From NCBI RefSeq assembly GCF_002105155.1, contig NW_019028982.1, forward strand, positions 580,501 to 644,500: DNA of 64,000 bases, in the 5' to 3' direction. Shown here piece after piece: positions 12,984 through 22,924 of this stretch. The position numbers and the translations under genes are program-made. The notes beneath the pieces were generated by a model. The model was not told the origin of the DNA and searched no databases. It was given only the letters and a program-made list of their open reading frames with translations. Origin of the DNA: Lobosporangium transversale. Its lineage: Eukaryota; Mortierellomycota; Mortierellomycetes; Mortierellales; Mortierellaceae. Every line of letters starts with the position of its first letter. Position 1 is the first letter of the stretch.

Positions 12984-13169
12984 TAGCCCGTTTCATTTGG
13001 TCGCGATACCTTATATTTTTTGAATACTTTCGAGTGTATTGGCAGCCAATTAGCTCGCTTGTTACGAGTATTGTTGCAAGTCCGTCACGTAGTGAGATGC
13101 CACCAGAACAATTCAATCATCGTTTTTAGATTAAAAATATAAGGTATCGTGACCAAATAAAATTGGCGA
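12984..13169. mobile_element. MITE, 186 bp, TIRs and TA target duplication
   Basis: The insertion is present in copy A and cleanly absent from copy B, which has an empty site at 30128-30129. Its ends are inverted repeats of about 36 bp. The left end contains ATTTGGTCGCGATACC and continues TTATATTTTT; the right end, read from the other strand, contains ATTTGGTCACGATACC and the same continuation. A TA dinucleotide flanks both sides (12982-12983 and 13170-13171). Short length, TIRs, TA duplication and no coding capacity fit a non-autonomous Tc1/mariner-like element. No parent transposase is in the window. Confidence 0.88.
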
Positions 13170-13586
13170 TACTGTTGTTGTTTTGAACAGTCTGGCCTTT
13201 TTGCCTCTTCTGATCCTTTGATAGAGCCCTCTCTTTCCTACAGCTTGTCAAGGCCCTGACTACAATGTGAGCTGAACCCTGTTTTTCATCTAATTTGTAA
13301 TATCCCCAATGTACTATGTATTTTAAACTATGTACTCTAATGTTCCTGCAGGTCAAAGTTGGAGGACAGGAGAAAGAGAGAGAAAGAGACACAGAGACAT
13401 GGCGATGAACCCTGAATGGCTTGACTGTTAGGATGTTTACGATGTTTACAAACCTTGTTATGAGCCCTTTTCGTGCTTTCACCATCATTGAGAGTTGCAC
13501 ATTGTATCTCTGCATCTCATCAAGTGCCAACTTTGAACCTTCCATTCAACTATAGTAACTGCTGCTGCTTCTACAAAAAAAACGAG

Positions 13587-13594
13587 TATAAAAG
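13587..13594 (+). promoter_or_regulatory. TATA box of subtilase gene A
   Basis: TATAAAAG lies about 150 bp upstream of the ATG, followed by a pyrimidine-rich, A-poor leader ending in an A-run and CAACACCAACC before the start codon. The identical element precedes copy B. Confidence 0.65.
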
Positions 13595-13740
13595 CAACGG
13601 CCTCAATGCACCATTTCCCTTTTTTTTTCTTCACTCCTCATCCACATCTTCAGATCTCTCAACCCTTCCCAGCTCACTAGCTAACAAAAAAAGCCTCTCT
13701 CTTCTCAACTCTACCTAAAAAAAAAAAAACAACACCAACC

Positions 13741-14922
13741 ATGAAGTTCACTGGTATTTTCCTCATCGCATCCTGCGTTGCTCTCTTCAGCGTTGAAGCT
13801 GCTCCTTTGATCAGGGGTAACGGTGGCAAGCCAGTCCCTGACTCTTACATTGTTGTCCTCAAGGAAGGCAAGAACGTTACTGACTTCATCCCCAAGTTCA
13901 ACGCCATTGCTCGCCGCCAGAACGGCCGTGGTCGCAAGTCCACAATCAACCGCCAGTACAAGGCCATCCAAGGTTTCTCCATGACTGTCAATGCTGCTGC
14001 CTTGAAGGAGATCTTGGCTTCAGATGATGTCGAGTACGTTGAGGAGGATCAGGTTGTCACCATCAACACTCTCCAGCAAAGCAACCCTCCTTCCTGGGGT
14101 CTTCCTCGCGTCTCTCAGCGCCAGCGCAACTCTGCTGCTCCTTACTACTACCAAGACCAAGCTGGAGCTGGCGTCACTGCCTACGTCATTGACACTGGTA
14201 TCAACACTGGCCACGTCGACTTCCAAGGTCGTGCCACCATGGGTGCCAACTTCATCTCTGGCTCTGCTAACACTGACGAGAACGGTCACGGTACCCACGT
14301 CGCTGGTACCATCGGTGGTGGCTCATATGGTGTTGCCAAGAGGGTCACCTTGGTCGGTGTCAAGGTTTTGGATGCTCGAGGCTCTGGCTCCTTCTCTGGC
14401 ATCATTGCTGGTATGGACTGGGTTGCCCAGCGTGCTCGTGGCACCAAGGCTGTTGTCAACATGTCACTCGGTGGTGGCAAGTCTCAGTCTGTTGACTCTG
14501 CTTTGACTCGCCTCTTCAATGCTGGTATCCCCTCAATCGTCGCTGCTGGTAACGACCCCAACGCTGATGCCTGCAATGGCTCTCCATCTGGTGCTCAAGG
14601 CTCATTCACCGTTGCTGCCTCTGACATTAACGACAACATTGCCTCATTCTCTTCCTGGGGACAATGTGTTGACATCTTCGGACCTGGTGTCAACATCAAG
14701 TCTGCCTGGATCGGTGGTAGCACTGCCACTAACACCATCTCTGGAACCTCGATGGCTTCTCCTCACGTTGCTGGTGTTGCTGCTCTTATCATGAGCGCTG
14801 ACGGCTCCCTCACCTCACCTCAGGCTGTGTACGACAGATTGCGCCAGACTGCCACCCCCAACGTCATCACTGGCAACCTCCGCGGCTCTCCCAACCGCTT
14901 GGTCTTCAACAGCGCTGTCTAA
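13741..14922 (+). CDS. Secreted subtilisin-like serine protease (S8, proteinase K type), copy A
   Basis: A single-exon gene of 393 codons. Residues 1-20 form a signal peptide (MKFTGIFLIASCVALFSVEA). Residues about 35-108 are an inhibitor I9 propeptide containing SYIVVLKEG and ending DDVEYVEEDQ. The mature catalytic domain follows. The catalytic triad is D151 (YVIDTGIN), H183 (NGHGTHVAG) and S337 (SGTSMASPHVAG); N271 in AAGND is the oxyanion residue. These are the hallmarks of the fungal proteinase K subfamily of S8 peptidases, which are secreted, self-processing endopeptidases used for nutrient release. Length matches the family. The start is fixed by the signal peptide and the upstream TATA box. 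Codon use is strongly C-ending (GGC, GTC, AAC, AAG), suggesting high expression. Copy B at 30700 encodes the identical protein. Confidence 0.97.
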   Translation: MKFTGIFLIASCVALFSVEAAPLIRGNGGKPVPDSYIVVLKEGKNVTDFIPKFNAIARRQNGRGRKSTINRQYKAIQGFSMTVNAAALKEILASDDVEYVEEDQVVTINTLQQSNPPSWGLPRVSQRQRNSAAPYYYQDQAGAGVTAYVIDTGINTGHVDFQGRATMGANFISGSANTDENGHGTHVAGTIGGGSYGVAKRVTLVGVKVLDARGSGSFSGIIAGMDWVAQRARGTKAVVNMSLGGGKSQSVDSALTRLFNAGIPSIVAAGNDPNADACNGSPSGAQGSFTVAASDINDNIASFSSWGQCVDIFGPGVNIKSAWIGGSTATNTISGTSMASPHVAGVAALIMSADGSLTSPQAVYDRLRQTATPNVITGNLRGSPNRLVFNSAV

Positions 14923-15185
14923 ATTGACTTTGCTGTATACCCTTTATGATCTGAGATCATATAGGTGGTTTTATTGTCATACTCTATCCTTATCCCTCTC
15001 CAATATTGTTAGTATATATCTGATGTGGTGCCTGGAGCATTTCCATCGTATTTTAAAAAAAGAAAAATAGTTTTTATTTAGTTAACTTTTCTACTCGAGT
15101 TGCAAGTCTTTGACTGGATCAAAGAAAAAATCGATAGCTGGCTAGTTAATGAAGAATAAAGAAATCAAAATTACATCTGAAGATA

Positions 15186-17789
15186 TTCTTTCGATAAGAT
15201 ATGAAAATGTGTAATCCATGAATGTATTGGAAACGAGTTATTTTGTCTGTTGCTAAAACCCATCAAAAAGAGTGGAGCAACGCCATCAAACCAAACTTAT
15301 TCAATGACTCTTTTTTTTTTTTTTTTTTTTTTTTTTGTTTTTTTTTTTTTTTCTCTTGAAGTTTTTCATTTGCAATATAAAAAAATCCTCTGCTTCGTTT
15401 AGTCAATAATGAATAAAAAAAAATAAAAAAAAAGTAGAAGTGTTTGAATGAAAATGGCAAAGGAGACAAAGTTCTTTCCTTTTTTTTTTAGAAGCCAGTT
15501 TTTCTTGTCAGGCGAGAGAAAAAGAAGTGTTTTTTATTTTTATTTTTATTTCTAAAGTAAAACCATAGACTTCATTAAAGTCTTGCTCCTCAAATGAAAA
15601 CAACCAGAACTCTTTGTCAGAAGGCTGTATGTATTCTTCTCATATATCCCGACTTGGGAGAAAGGGGAAGGAGAGAAGCGTTTCTTAATTGGTGTCCAAT
15701 CCTCTTCCCTGCTATCTCTTGACTTCTTGAGTTTGATTTTTTTTTTTTTTTTTTTTTTTTTTTGCTTCTCTAAGTACGCTACTATGGAAGCAACCCATAT
15801 TGATATCCACTTTAGCTCTTCGATTGCACTGGAATGCCTTGAAGGACATTGGCGCTTTTCCTTGCTTACATATCCCACTAACTAATATACCATCTACGAG
15901 GCGAGCAGATTAGTGACTTTCCCGTTAGACGGATATCGAATGCTCTGGGCATCCTAAGCCAGTTTCAATCATCATTAGACGCATCTAGACGATGATCAGC
16001 GGAACAATGCAACACGGTTCTATGGCCATTAGACGAAAACATAGTTTGTTTGAGCTCAAACTTATATTTCTTCAGCTTCATCATCTTCTGCCCTGCTGTC
16101 GCATCCCACAGCTGTAACGCCTTGCCATCTCTGCCAACTTCGATCTGGAGTCCGTCAAATAAATAGGTTGCATCTCACATAGCGCACGCGAGCGGAGGCA
16201 TCATACCTAGCTGAAGCATAGCGGCTTCCACCTAGTGAATACATAATATAACAGATAAAGCTTGGGCCACCCAATCTGAACCAATACTCTCGAAAGTATC
16301 TCGATGTGAAGGGCCAAATCCATGACATTACCAAGCTTCATGTTGGAAGGTGCCCGTGACTGGTCTTTCCTTTCTGAAGTCAGTTCATATACTTTGATAG
16401 GATCAAGCGCCATGATCTTGACCCCCTGTTTCGACTAGAAGTTCATTTTGAAGAACAATAAGCATTGAACTGGCTTATCATCACAGGCCCATGTAAGCTT
16501 AACCTTTGTATATTAATATTTGTAGGCACAAGCCCCTGGCGGCCCTACAAGCAGTTCTCCTGGGGTTACTTGTTCTGCTTCCTGTATTGGTATAGTTACC
16601 CCTCTTTCATTGCCTATAGTTGCCTAGAAGCCGCTTTGGGTTGCAAAACCTGGTTGAAGTGACAATATATATCACTTTGCATCAGATTAATTAAAAAAAA
16701 AGAAAGAAAAGAAAAGAAAAAGAAGAGGTGCGCTTTATGGTAAAACAAAGATCTTTTATTTAAAATTGGTAGTCGATATGTGAGGCCCTATAATCGTACT
16801 ATCTGCTTTGATTAGACTATTTCGTCCCCAGTAGGGCTGGGAACAGCACACCATAGTGGCCCCTAAAAGCCTCTAATACCCTGCAACGTGTGTAGTTTAC
16901 AGTAAATCAGTACTATGCCCAACAACCTACCTTGTATACATATTACATCTCAGTGGAGCACTTCAGTTAATATGCAGTAAACCAACAACACCATCGAAAG
17001 TGAGGAAGTAGAAAAAGTAAAGCTAAAAGCCAAAACCAAAAACTGGTAGAGCAGCTGTACGGGCTACTTATACGAGGCGCAAAGACAGGAGCAAGCAAAA
17101 AAAAAAAAAAAAAAAAAAAAGTAGTGATGGATATATAACGTTGGAGGAAGAAAGGAGAAGAGAAGCAGATTATTGGTTAGAAGGGCGCGTGAGAGGAGTA
17201 GCACCCTTCCATTTCAGAACATTCCTAGGAATTTATCACAATTGGGACAACCATAAGAAGAATTATCACAAACCACCGAATAATCTTCAGGAACTTGGGA
17301 TTGGTCGGTGGTGGGAAGGAAAAAACACGAAAAACAGGGAGAGTGAAGTAAGCTACTATACAGCTACTAGCCCATAGCAAATGATGAGGAGAGGCAAAAC
17401 AAAATTGCTAATACATAAACGAGAATAATGGCGAACACAAAAAAAAACATGGAGTGATTGCGAGCAAAATTCGACCTAAAGCCAGAACGATGAACTATTC
17501 ACCTACCACTGAAGACAGCATCTACAAGGAAGAGTGCTCAACTACAAAATTAGGGACTCCAACTTAGTTCTATTACTTGCCGAGATTGAAAGGGCCGGGG
17601 CTGAAGAGAGAAGAAAGTGCTAGCCGAGTGTCGAGTGTATCGAGCGAGCACTTCGTTTCTTGTACGTTCACTGTTCGCATCTCGTCCATACCTACTAGTA
17701 CATACAAAAAATAGAATAAAATAAAGCGGTACATGACTGACTAGTGATTATCCAACCTGTGTTAGCAACTCTCTCTAATCAGTCGTTAT
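15186..17789. other. Degenerate intergenic DNA between duplicated segments
   Basis: No intact gene is seen. It contains poly(T) tracts at about 15311-15352 and 15737-15763, a WD40-like coding remnant (15966-16162, listed) and non-repetitive DNA from 16200 to 17790 without a readable protein. A poly(A) run lies at about 17098-17120. Confidence 0.5.
15966..16162 (-). pseudogene. WD40-repeat protein remnant
   Basis: A minus-strand frame of about 60 codons reads DGLQIEVGRDGKALQLWDA, then a basic linker, then MFSSNGHRTVLHCSADHRLDAS. This matches the rhythm of a WD40 blade (GRDGKALQLWDATAG) followed by the start of the next (F-S-x-NG-x-x-x-V-x-x-x-x-D). It is limited by stops on both sides, and no start or splice site is visible. 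The likely source is a NACHT- or kinase-WD40 gene, but only this piece remains. Confidence 0.4.
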
Positions 17790-18125
17790 TCTTTTAGTAA
17801 TGCTCGAGGCCCTAGGACAAAACTGACAATACATAAATGCCCTAGGCTGGTCTTCATATTTCTTTTTGGAAGTAAGGGTGGAATTGGTGGGACAGGGGAT
17901 AGTTACTAGCTCGAATAATGGGCGTGAAAACGGCCTCTGTCATCTTGGTGCGCCCATGACGAGTACATCTTTATCATACTACTGGATGTCCTGTTTGCAA
18001 AACACCATCATTGGACATGCAAGGGATGGTCGCACAGAAACAGACAAGCTGTTTTTCCATACTATGAATGTTCAATAAAAAACAATAAAGAGCTTTTTAT
18101 TTGTGTGTAAATAAGGATGCAATAT
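17790..18125. repeat. Dispersed repeat, copy 2
   Basis: Same ordered blocks as copy 1 at 10390-10700, including TTACTAGCTCGAATAATGG and CAAGGGATGGTCGCACA, with an internal stretch of about 80 bp missing from copy 1. It abuts the 28S rRNA fragment. Confidence 0.55.
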
Positions 18126-18129
18126 ATGG

Positions 18130-18566
18130 GCTGCTTCCGCCTTTCCCGCTCCACAAGATAACCCCCGCGTAGCATGATTCAGGAGCCGAAGCTCTATTCG
18201 TATTCAACTAAAAATCGGAAAAGGCGGTAATTGTCGCGTTCTAGCACGGATCCTGACTTAGAGGCGTTCAGCCATAATCCAACGGATGATAGCTTCGGGC
18301 CATTGCCTGTTCAGGCAGGTCCAAATACCAAATATCCGAATGAACGGTTCCTCTCGTACTAAGTTCAATTACTATTGCAACAACATTTCATCAGCAGGGT
18401 AAAACTAACCTGTCTCACGCGAAGACTTTGATGAGTTTTGAGAGAAGTAGTAGGGCGATTATGGGCTTTTTATACAATTTCTTGCCCAACGAAGAACGAC
18501 GGTCTAAACCCAGCTCACGTTCCCTATTAGTGGGTGAACAATCCAACGCTTACTGAATTCTGCTTC
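18130..18566 (-). pseudogene. 28S rRNA 3'-end fragment with 76-bp insertion
   Basis: The reverse complement matches the conserved 3' end of large-subunit rRNA: GAATTC.GTAAGCGTTGGATTG, GGGAACGTGAGCTGGG, the alpha-sarcin loop AGTACGAGAGGAACC (18346-18360) and GGCTGAACGCCTCTAAGTCA. It stops at both ends without flanking rDNA, so it is an isolated fragment rather than a working gene. It is interrupted at 18420-18495, where 76 bp separate GACCGTCGT from CGTGAGACAGG. In an intact gene these are continuous as GACCGTCGTGAGACAGG, so CGT is duplicated. The insert itself starts and ends with TCTTCG on the minus strand. Confidence 0.9.
18420..18495. mobile_element. 76-bp insertion inside the 28S fragment
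   Basis: Bounded by ACG on each side (18417-18419 and 18496-18498), a 3-bp target duplication, with CGAAGA at both of its own ends. It has no coding capacity and is too short for a group I intron or an R-type retroelement. Its nature is unknown. Confidence 0.5.
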
Positions 18567-19087
18567 AGTATGATAGGAAGAAAAAAAAAAAAAATTAAAA
18601 TATAAAATAAATATGGAGCCTATTTGCAAAGGAAAAAAAATATAATGTTATGTGTATACAATACATGACCTTGAGGAAGTGGTTAGAGGGCCACCGCCAC
18701 ACCTTTATTCAGTTCACAAAGAAAAAAACTTGAAACCTTCGTTTTTAGGCTAAATCGGCTGTTAAGTTGTAAATGACTTTAACACCCCTTTTTACGCCTA
18801 CGCCTCCTTTTGCACCTACACATCCTTTTAAATCCACACGTCTTTTTCCATCCCATTGCAAAATGGTCTGTTCTTTGTAGATCTGAATCTGTTTCTGAGC
18901 TTTGTGATCCTTATAAATGTTTACTTTTTACTTTGGATACATGTCAATATGAGCTCGCATTATATTTGTTTGTAAAAATAAGACACTTGTAGCTTGTTTC
19001 TGTTCAGGATGTAGAGGCTATTTGCAATATTGATGTATACCAACACAAGTTCTAGGCACACTTGTGTTGAAAATATAAAAGGCGGGA

Positions 19088-19120
<33 letters not shown>

Positions 19121-19578
19121 TCGGTGGAAACTTAAGTGTAAAGTAAAGGTGCTAAAAAACGACCATGTAACAATCCTCTATCGTTCTCCTTTATTCTTAG
19201 AACCAAGACGAGTGCTAACAATCTGATTATAACAGTTTTAAGGAAAGCAATCATGCAGAAAGGCTGACAAAAAAAGAAAAAAAAACTGATATTGTTACAC
19301 GCAAGCAGAAAAAGATTTTTTGACCACTGCTCAGTGAGTGTCCTTCTGAAAAAAGATCCATGCAGGGTCGAAAATAAGGTTAATCGTTACACCAAATTTA
19401 GAAAAAAAAAACCATGTGAGAACAAGGTCTGCCAAAATAAGTACACTTCTTCCAAATTAAGCAGGTGATACGGCTGCATGACAAAAAGAACTAAGGCATT
19501 TAAAAGGCCTTATCAATAGTCATGCAACATGAGCATAGGCAACATAGAAAAGTAGTGATAGTTTATTTATTATAATTA
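18567..19578. other. Intergenic, no feature recognised
   Basis: AT-rich DNA with a poly(A) run near 19093-19120 and no supported gene. Confidence 0.5.
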
Positions 19579-20365
19579 TTATGATCGTTTTAATGCAAGC
19601 CTTTTGGAGCGGCGAATGTTTTTTACATTATCATTCTGAATCTCATTGTCACAATCCATCTGGCCAGAGAACTTTCTTTTACGATTTATAGGAGGATAGT
19701 CTTTCTCGAGCCTTTCGACCAAGGGAATGAGTTGTTCAAGTTTTTTCAACCCTTTTTCGAGCCTCACCAATTGTCTTTCAAACTTGATATTGTTGGATGA
19801 TCCATTATCTAAAAAAGAATGAAACAAAAACCAAGCATACCAGGCAGGAAAACCATAAAGTTAAAACTGGGAATAATAAATGTCATAAGAAAAGAATGGC
19901 AAAAGATCATACCAAGATGCGTGGAGATGATGACATGAATACGTGCGGCTTTCTGCTTTGAACCAAATATATTGCCAAGTAGATGATACGGAAAGATTGG
20001 CGATTTGTGTTCGATTGTATCAAGCTTAACAGGTGAGTCAAACGAATGACATTTCAAATCAACTTTCCAAAGTGAAATAAAGCTTGCGGGCGCATTCCTC
20101 AGTTTTGATGATCAATGATTGTTCTTCACGTCGTCCTGATCAGCCGATTGTTTCCAGGTGGGTTTGGCTGTTGTCAATATTGAATTCTTTAGATCGCATA
20201 CTGTAAAAGCTGAACTTATCTAACAAGGAAGAGGGATGAAAGAGGCTCCCCGTCAAGAAGGCAAAACACATGAAAAAGTTTCGCTTTCTCCGGGGAGGCA
20301 ATTTTAGAAGTGTGGACTTCTTTAGAGTTGGAAGAAGGATTGTTTTTACTTAGAGAGGAGCTCAT
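19579..20365 (-). pseudogene. Crinkler (CRN)-like N-terminal-domain gene, disrupted
   Basis: From an ATG at 20365 the minus strand encodes a Ser/Lys-rich leader, then KLFHVFCLLDGEPLSSLFLV, which resembles the FCLVDGExTS-AFPV start of the Crinkler ubiquitin-like N-terminal domain. The frame is lost near 20217 and resumes one base off with SSAFTVCDLKNSI, like the TVGDLKKxI element. A TGA stop lies in that frame near 20117. The domain then continues with ASFISLWKVDL (Crinkler LxLWKV motif), LLGNIFG and ARIHVIIS. A clean 104-nt intron (19912..19809, GTATGA...TTTTTAG, phase 1) leads to a last exon with a leucine heptad-like helix (LEKGLKKLEQLIPLVERLEK) and a basic NLS-like end (RRSKRLALKR). There is no recognisable C-terminal effector domain. 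The frameshift and stop could instead be unrecognised introns. Confidence 0.55.
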
Positions 20366-21413
20366 AGTGCAGATGTGTTAAGAAAAAAGTGAGGAAAATT
20401 GACAAAGAAGAATGCAGGAACATGTCAGTCTATAAATACTTAATGGCCGATAAATAGGATCAATAGAATGACATAAAAAAGTGTCATGAATGGTAAAAGT
20501 ATATTTTGTTCTATTCTGAGTAATAAAAAAAATAAAATAAAATATATAATTGTAAAATGAAATGACCATTATATCCTGGAAAGAAGGATAAAAACCTACT
20601 CTTTCTGCTAAAGGTTATGATTGCCAAGGGGCCACGAAACACCTCATTGTTTTCCCTGAATAAAATAACAGGAGTATCAGTTGGTCATCTTGCGGAACAT
20701 TGTGTTATTTGAAAGATGAAATTGAGAGAAGGATTGGAAAAGAGGTCAGTGGCGGGGTGTGAGAATGGCATGGTAATGGCAAATCAACTTATTTCCTCGT
20801 TGCTTGGAAATACTGCGCTCTGGTGGCTTGTATTTGATGACTGAACGAGGTTGCTCTCTCTCTCTCTCTCTCTTTCTCTTTCTCTTTCTCTCTCTTTCCT
20901 TTCCCCACACACCCACTTTCTCCTCTCACTCAAACCCCATCACTTCATTCCTGGCTGCTCTCTCATATTCTCTTGCAAATTCTCCCACAAAATCGAGTGT
21001 TGAGTGATTGAAAGTAATATGTAATAGATCCAACATCAAACACCAGCGCTTTCTATATAACGCACATCACAACACCCCATGCCGCTTTAATTTCGGCATC
21101 TTGTCAAAACCACTCCAGCTAATGACGTGTTTCCTGACGAGTTCTTTGAATTTCACAGTGCTCTACACTCACTATGCTCTTGTGCGCTTGTTGTCATGCT
21201 GATGTCTAACACCCTTCGCATCTATGATGTTTTATCATGGAAGCGTTTTGTATAAACCACCTCAGCTATTTGAGCAATGTTCAACTTATTTCCATACGTT
21301 GGGTCAATGAAGAGGATGAACAACGTTGAACAATCTTGTAGCTCCTGTGCGCTTGTTGACATCGCGTTTATCTACCTACTCTATGTCACCAAAGCATTTA
21401 ATAATGGGAGAGA
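20366..21413. other. Intergenic, no gene recognised
   Basis: AT-rich DNA with a (CT)n tract at about 20855-20895. Possible 5' region of both flanking, divergently oriented coding remnants. Confidence 0.45.
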
Positions 21414-21699
21414 ATGAGAAGGGCCTTCGAACCAAGGATTCTTAGTCAGTTGATGAAATTGCCCGATTTGCCTGATCCCTGTCTTGATGATGCGGCTATT
21501 GTCAAAGCTGTGCGAGTATGTGGAAAACTATGCAACGTTTCATTGTACCGTTGTGATTGATTACTACCCTCCCTTATTCTTACAAGTGGTCAATTTTCAT
21601 TTATTAGTTGCGGATGAACAACAAGCATGAGGAGGCTTCCGAGGCTATCGGAAAGGTAGAGAGAACGATTCGTCTACTGCTTGAGAATCTGTGAGTCTC

Positions 21700-21732
<33 letters not shown>

Positions 21733-22489
21733 ACTCCCCAAGCCATTGTGAATTGCAAGTGCTTATTGCGTGTGTTCATGTTTTTTAATTGCTTTGACAA
21801 AGGTCCGATTCGCTTCCCGACGAGATGGATCGGTCTGTCTCAGAGGTCACCTTTACTGTCAACTATGTGGCTCCGGTCCTGAATAGTATCCTCAGAATCA
21901 ACGGGAGAACTGATGTGCAATAGTAAGTAAAATCCCCGGCAGCTCACTGTTTCGTAATCATAACATTTATTCAAGCCCACTAAAAGTTGATTTTGAACTA
22001 CAGCCCCAATACAGAATCATCAGTGCAGAAACGCCAAGGGCTAAAGCCAGACCGACCTGACATTCTCTTGAAGGTGTTCGGACACGAGATCATGTGCGGC
22101 GAGATCACCGGCCCATGTAGAGCGACCTGTAAAGCCAAAACCAACTGGGACTTATTTCGACTCGCCAGATTTGGGAAATCATATCTCGACAAAGGAAACG
22201 ACGCCGTTCCACTTTTGCGAGTGGTACACGACAGCGGCCTTGCGATGAAGCTCATTTCTCAGGCGCGTGGAGTATATCTCCTCGAGAGGGTCGGTTGGTT
22301 TACCATACCATGCACCATACAGCCGTGCCTGCACTCTTGGCAACTCTACCAGTACTCCTTTCCACGAAGGTACGAGATTTCGTGGATTGGTTAATGTTAC
22401 GTACCGAGGTTTGGGAGTGCACCTCAGGCGCACTTCCATTTTTATTCATAAGGTCAGAGTATTACGTGACGGTCATAGAGAGTCCTTAA
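21414..22489 (+). pseudogene. Four-exon fungal protein of unknown function, frameshifted
   Basis: Exons 21414..21515, 21608..21690, 21803..21922 and 22004 onward join in frame, with donors GTATGT, GTGAGT and GTAAGT and acceptors ATTAG, CAAAG and CTACAG. The protein has VNYVAPVLNSILRINGRTDV, then PNTESSVQKRQGLKPDRPDI, then GEITGP and TNWDLFRLARFGKSYLDKG, a pattern I associate with a large uncharacterised Mucoromycota family (memory only). Around 22310 the expected continuation (VPALLATLPVLLSTK) moves to another frame, so a 1-nt indel has broken the gene. The family-like reading fades at about 22390, exactly where the candidate LTR begins, so the retrotransposon may have cut off the 3' end. Confidence 0.6.
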
Positions 22490-22609
22490 TAAAAGGCTCT
22501 CGTTTGACAACAATAATAAAAACAACTTTTGATCTCCTTGAGGTCCTACACGGAGTTGTAAAAACAAATATCCGAACATCCATTGTACATCCATCGCCAT
22601 CAACAAGAA
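22395..22609 (+). repeat. Candidate 5' LTR and leader
   Basis: Begins TGTTACG right where the preceding gene fades, contains a TATA-like CTTAATAAAAGGCTC (about 22483-22497) and runs to the first gag ATG. The right LTR edge and primer-binding site could not be placed. Without a 3' LTR to compare, this is inference. Confidence 0.3.
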
Positions 22610-22924
22610 ATGAATCCGTCCAACTTTCCAGACACTGACTCGTCCTCAGTGGAGCAATCCGTTGTCACCCAGGACAGCCACTCCCAGAAGCAGGATTTGG
22701 ACAACTCTTCAGGATCCAATGCTCACTTGGAGGGAACACAAAGTCCACGACGGTCGGTTCAGCATAACGCAGATCAAACTGTCGCTGATAAAAATGCTAA
22801 TTTGCAGGACAGAGTACAGGAGTTGATCAGGCTCATGGCCATGATCGACATACAAGAGCAGGACTGTGATAAAACGTCAGAGGATGTAGTCATGGAATCA
22901 GACCAGGACGATCCGTTCCACTAG
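22610..22924 (+). pseudogene. Ty3 element ORF1 5' part (gag leader)
   Basis: About 104 codons from ATG at 22610 to TAG. The peptide is hydrophilic, Ser/Gln/Asp-rich, with a short helix (LQDRVQELIRLMAMIDIQEQ), typical of the N-terminal leader of fungal Ty3 gag proteins. The next gag frame starts immediately after it in a different frame, so this is probably the first part of one original gag gene. Confidence 0.55.

Larger units (their letters stand above)
10735..15185 (+). repeat. Segmental duplication, copy A
   Basis: This roughly 4.4-kb segment recurs in the same orientation at 27868-32125. The left part (to about 11775) is clearly diverged between copies, with many substitutions and indels. 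From about 11776 to the end the copies are almost identical. Similarity stops around 15160-15185, shortly after the subtilase 3' flank. Copy A differs mainly by the 186-bp MITE at 12984-13169. The non-coding part from 11776 to 12980 appears to hold no gene: its open frames are short and have no recognisable product, yet it matches copy B with no difference that I could see. Confidence 0.9.

Noticed and set aside
13126-13545. 139-codon minus-strand frame upstream of subtilase copy A (130 codons in copy B)
   Set aside because: It covers the subtilase promoter and leader in reverse. The 3' end differs between copies because of the MITE, and there is no recognisable product.
14024-14506. 160-codon plus-strand frame inside the subtilase gene
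   Set aside because: A shadow of the C-ending codon bias in another frame; the real frame has signal peptide, triad and TATA box.
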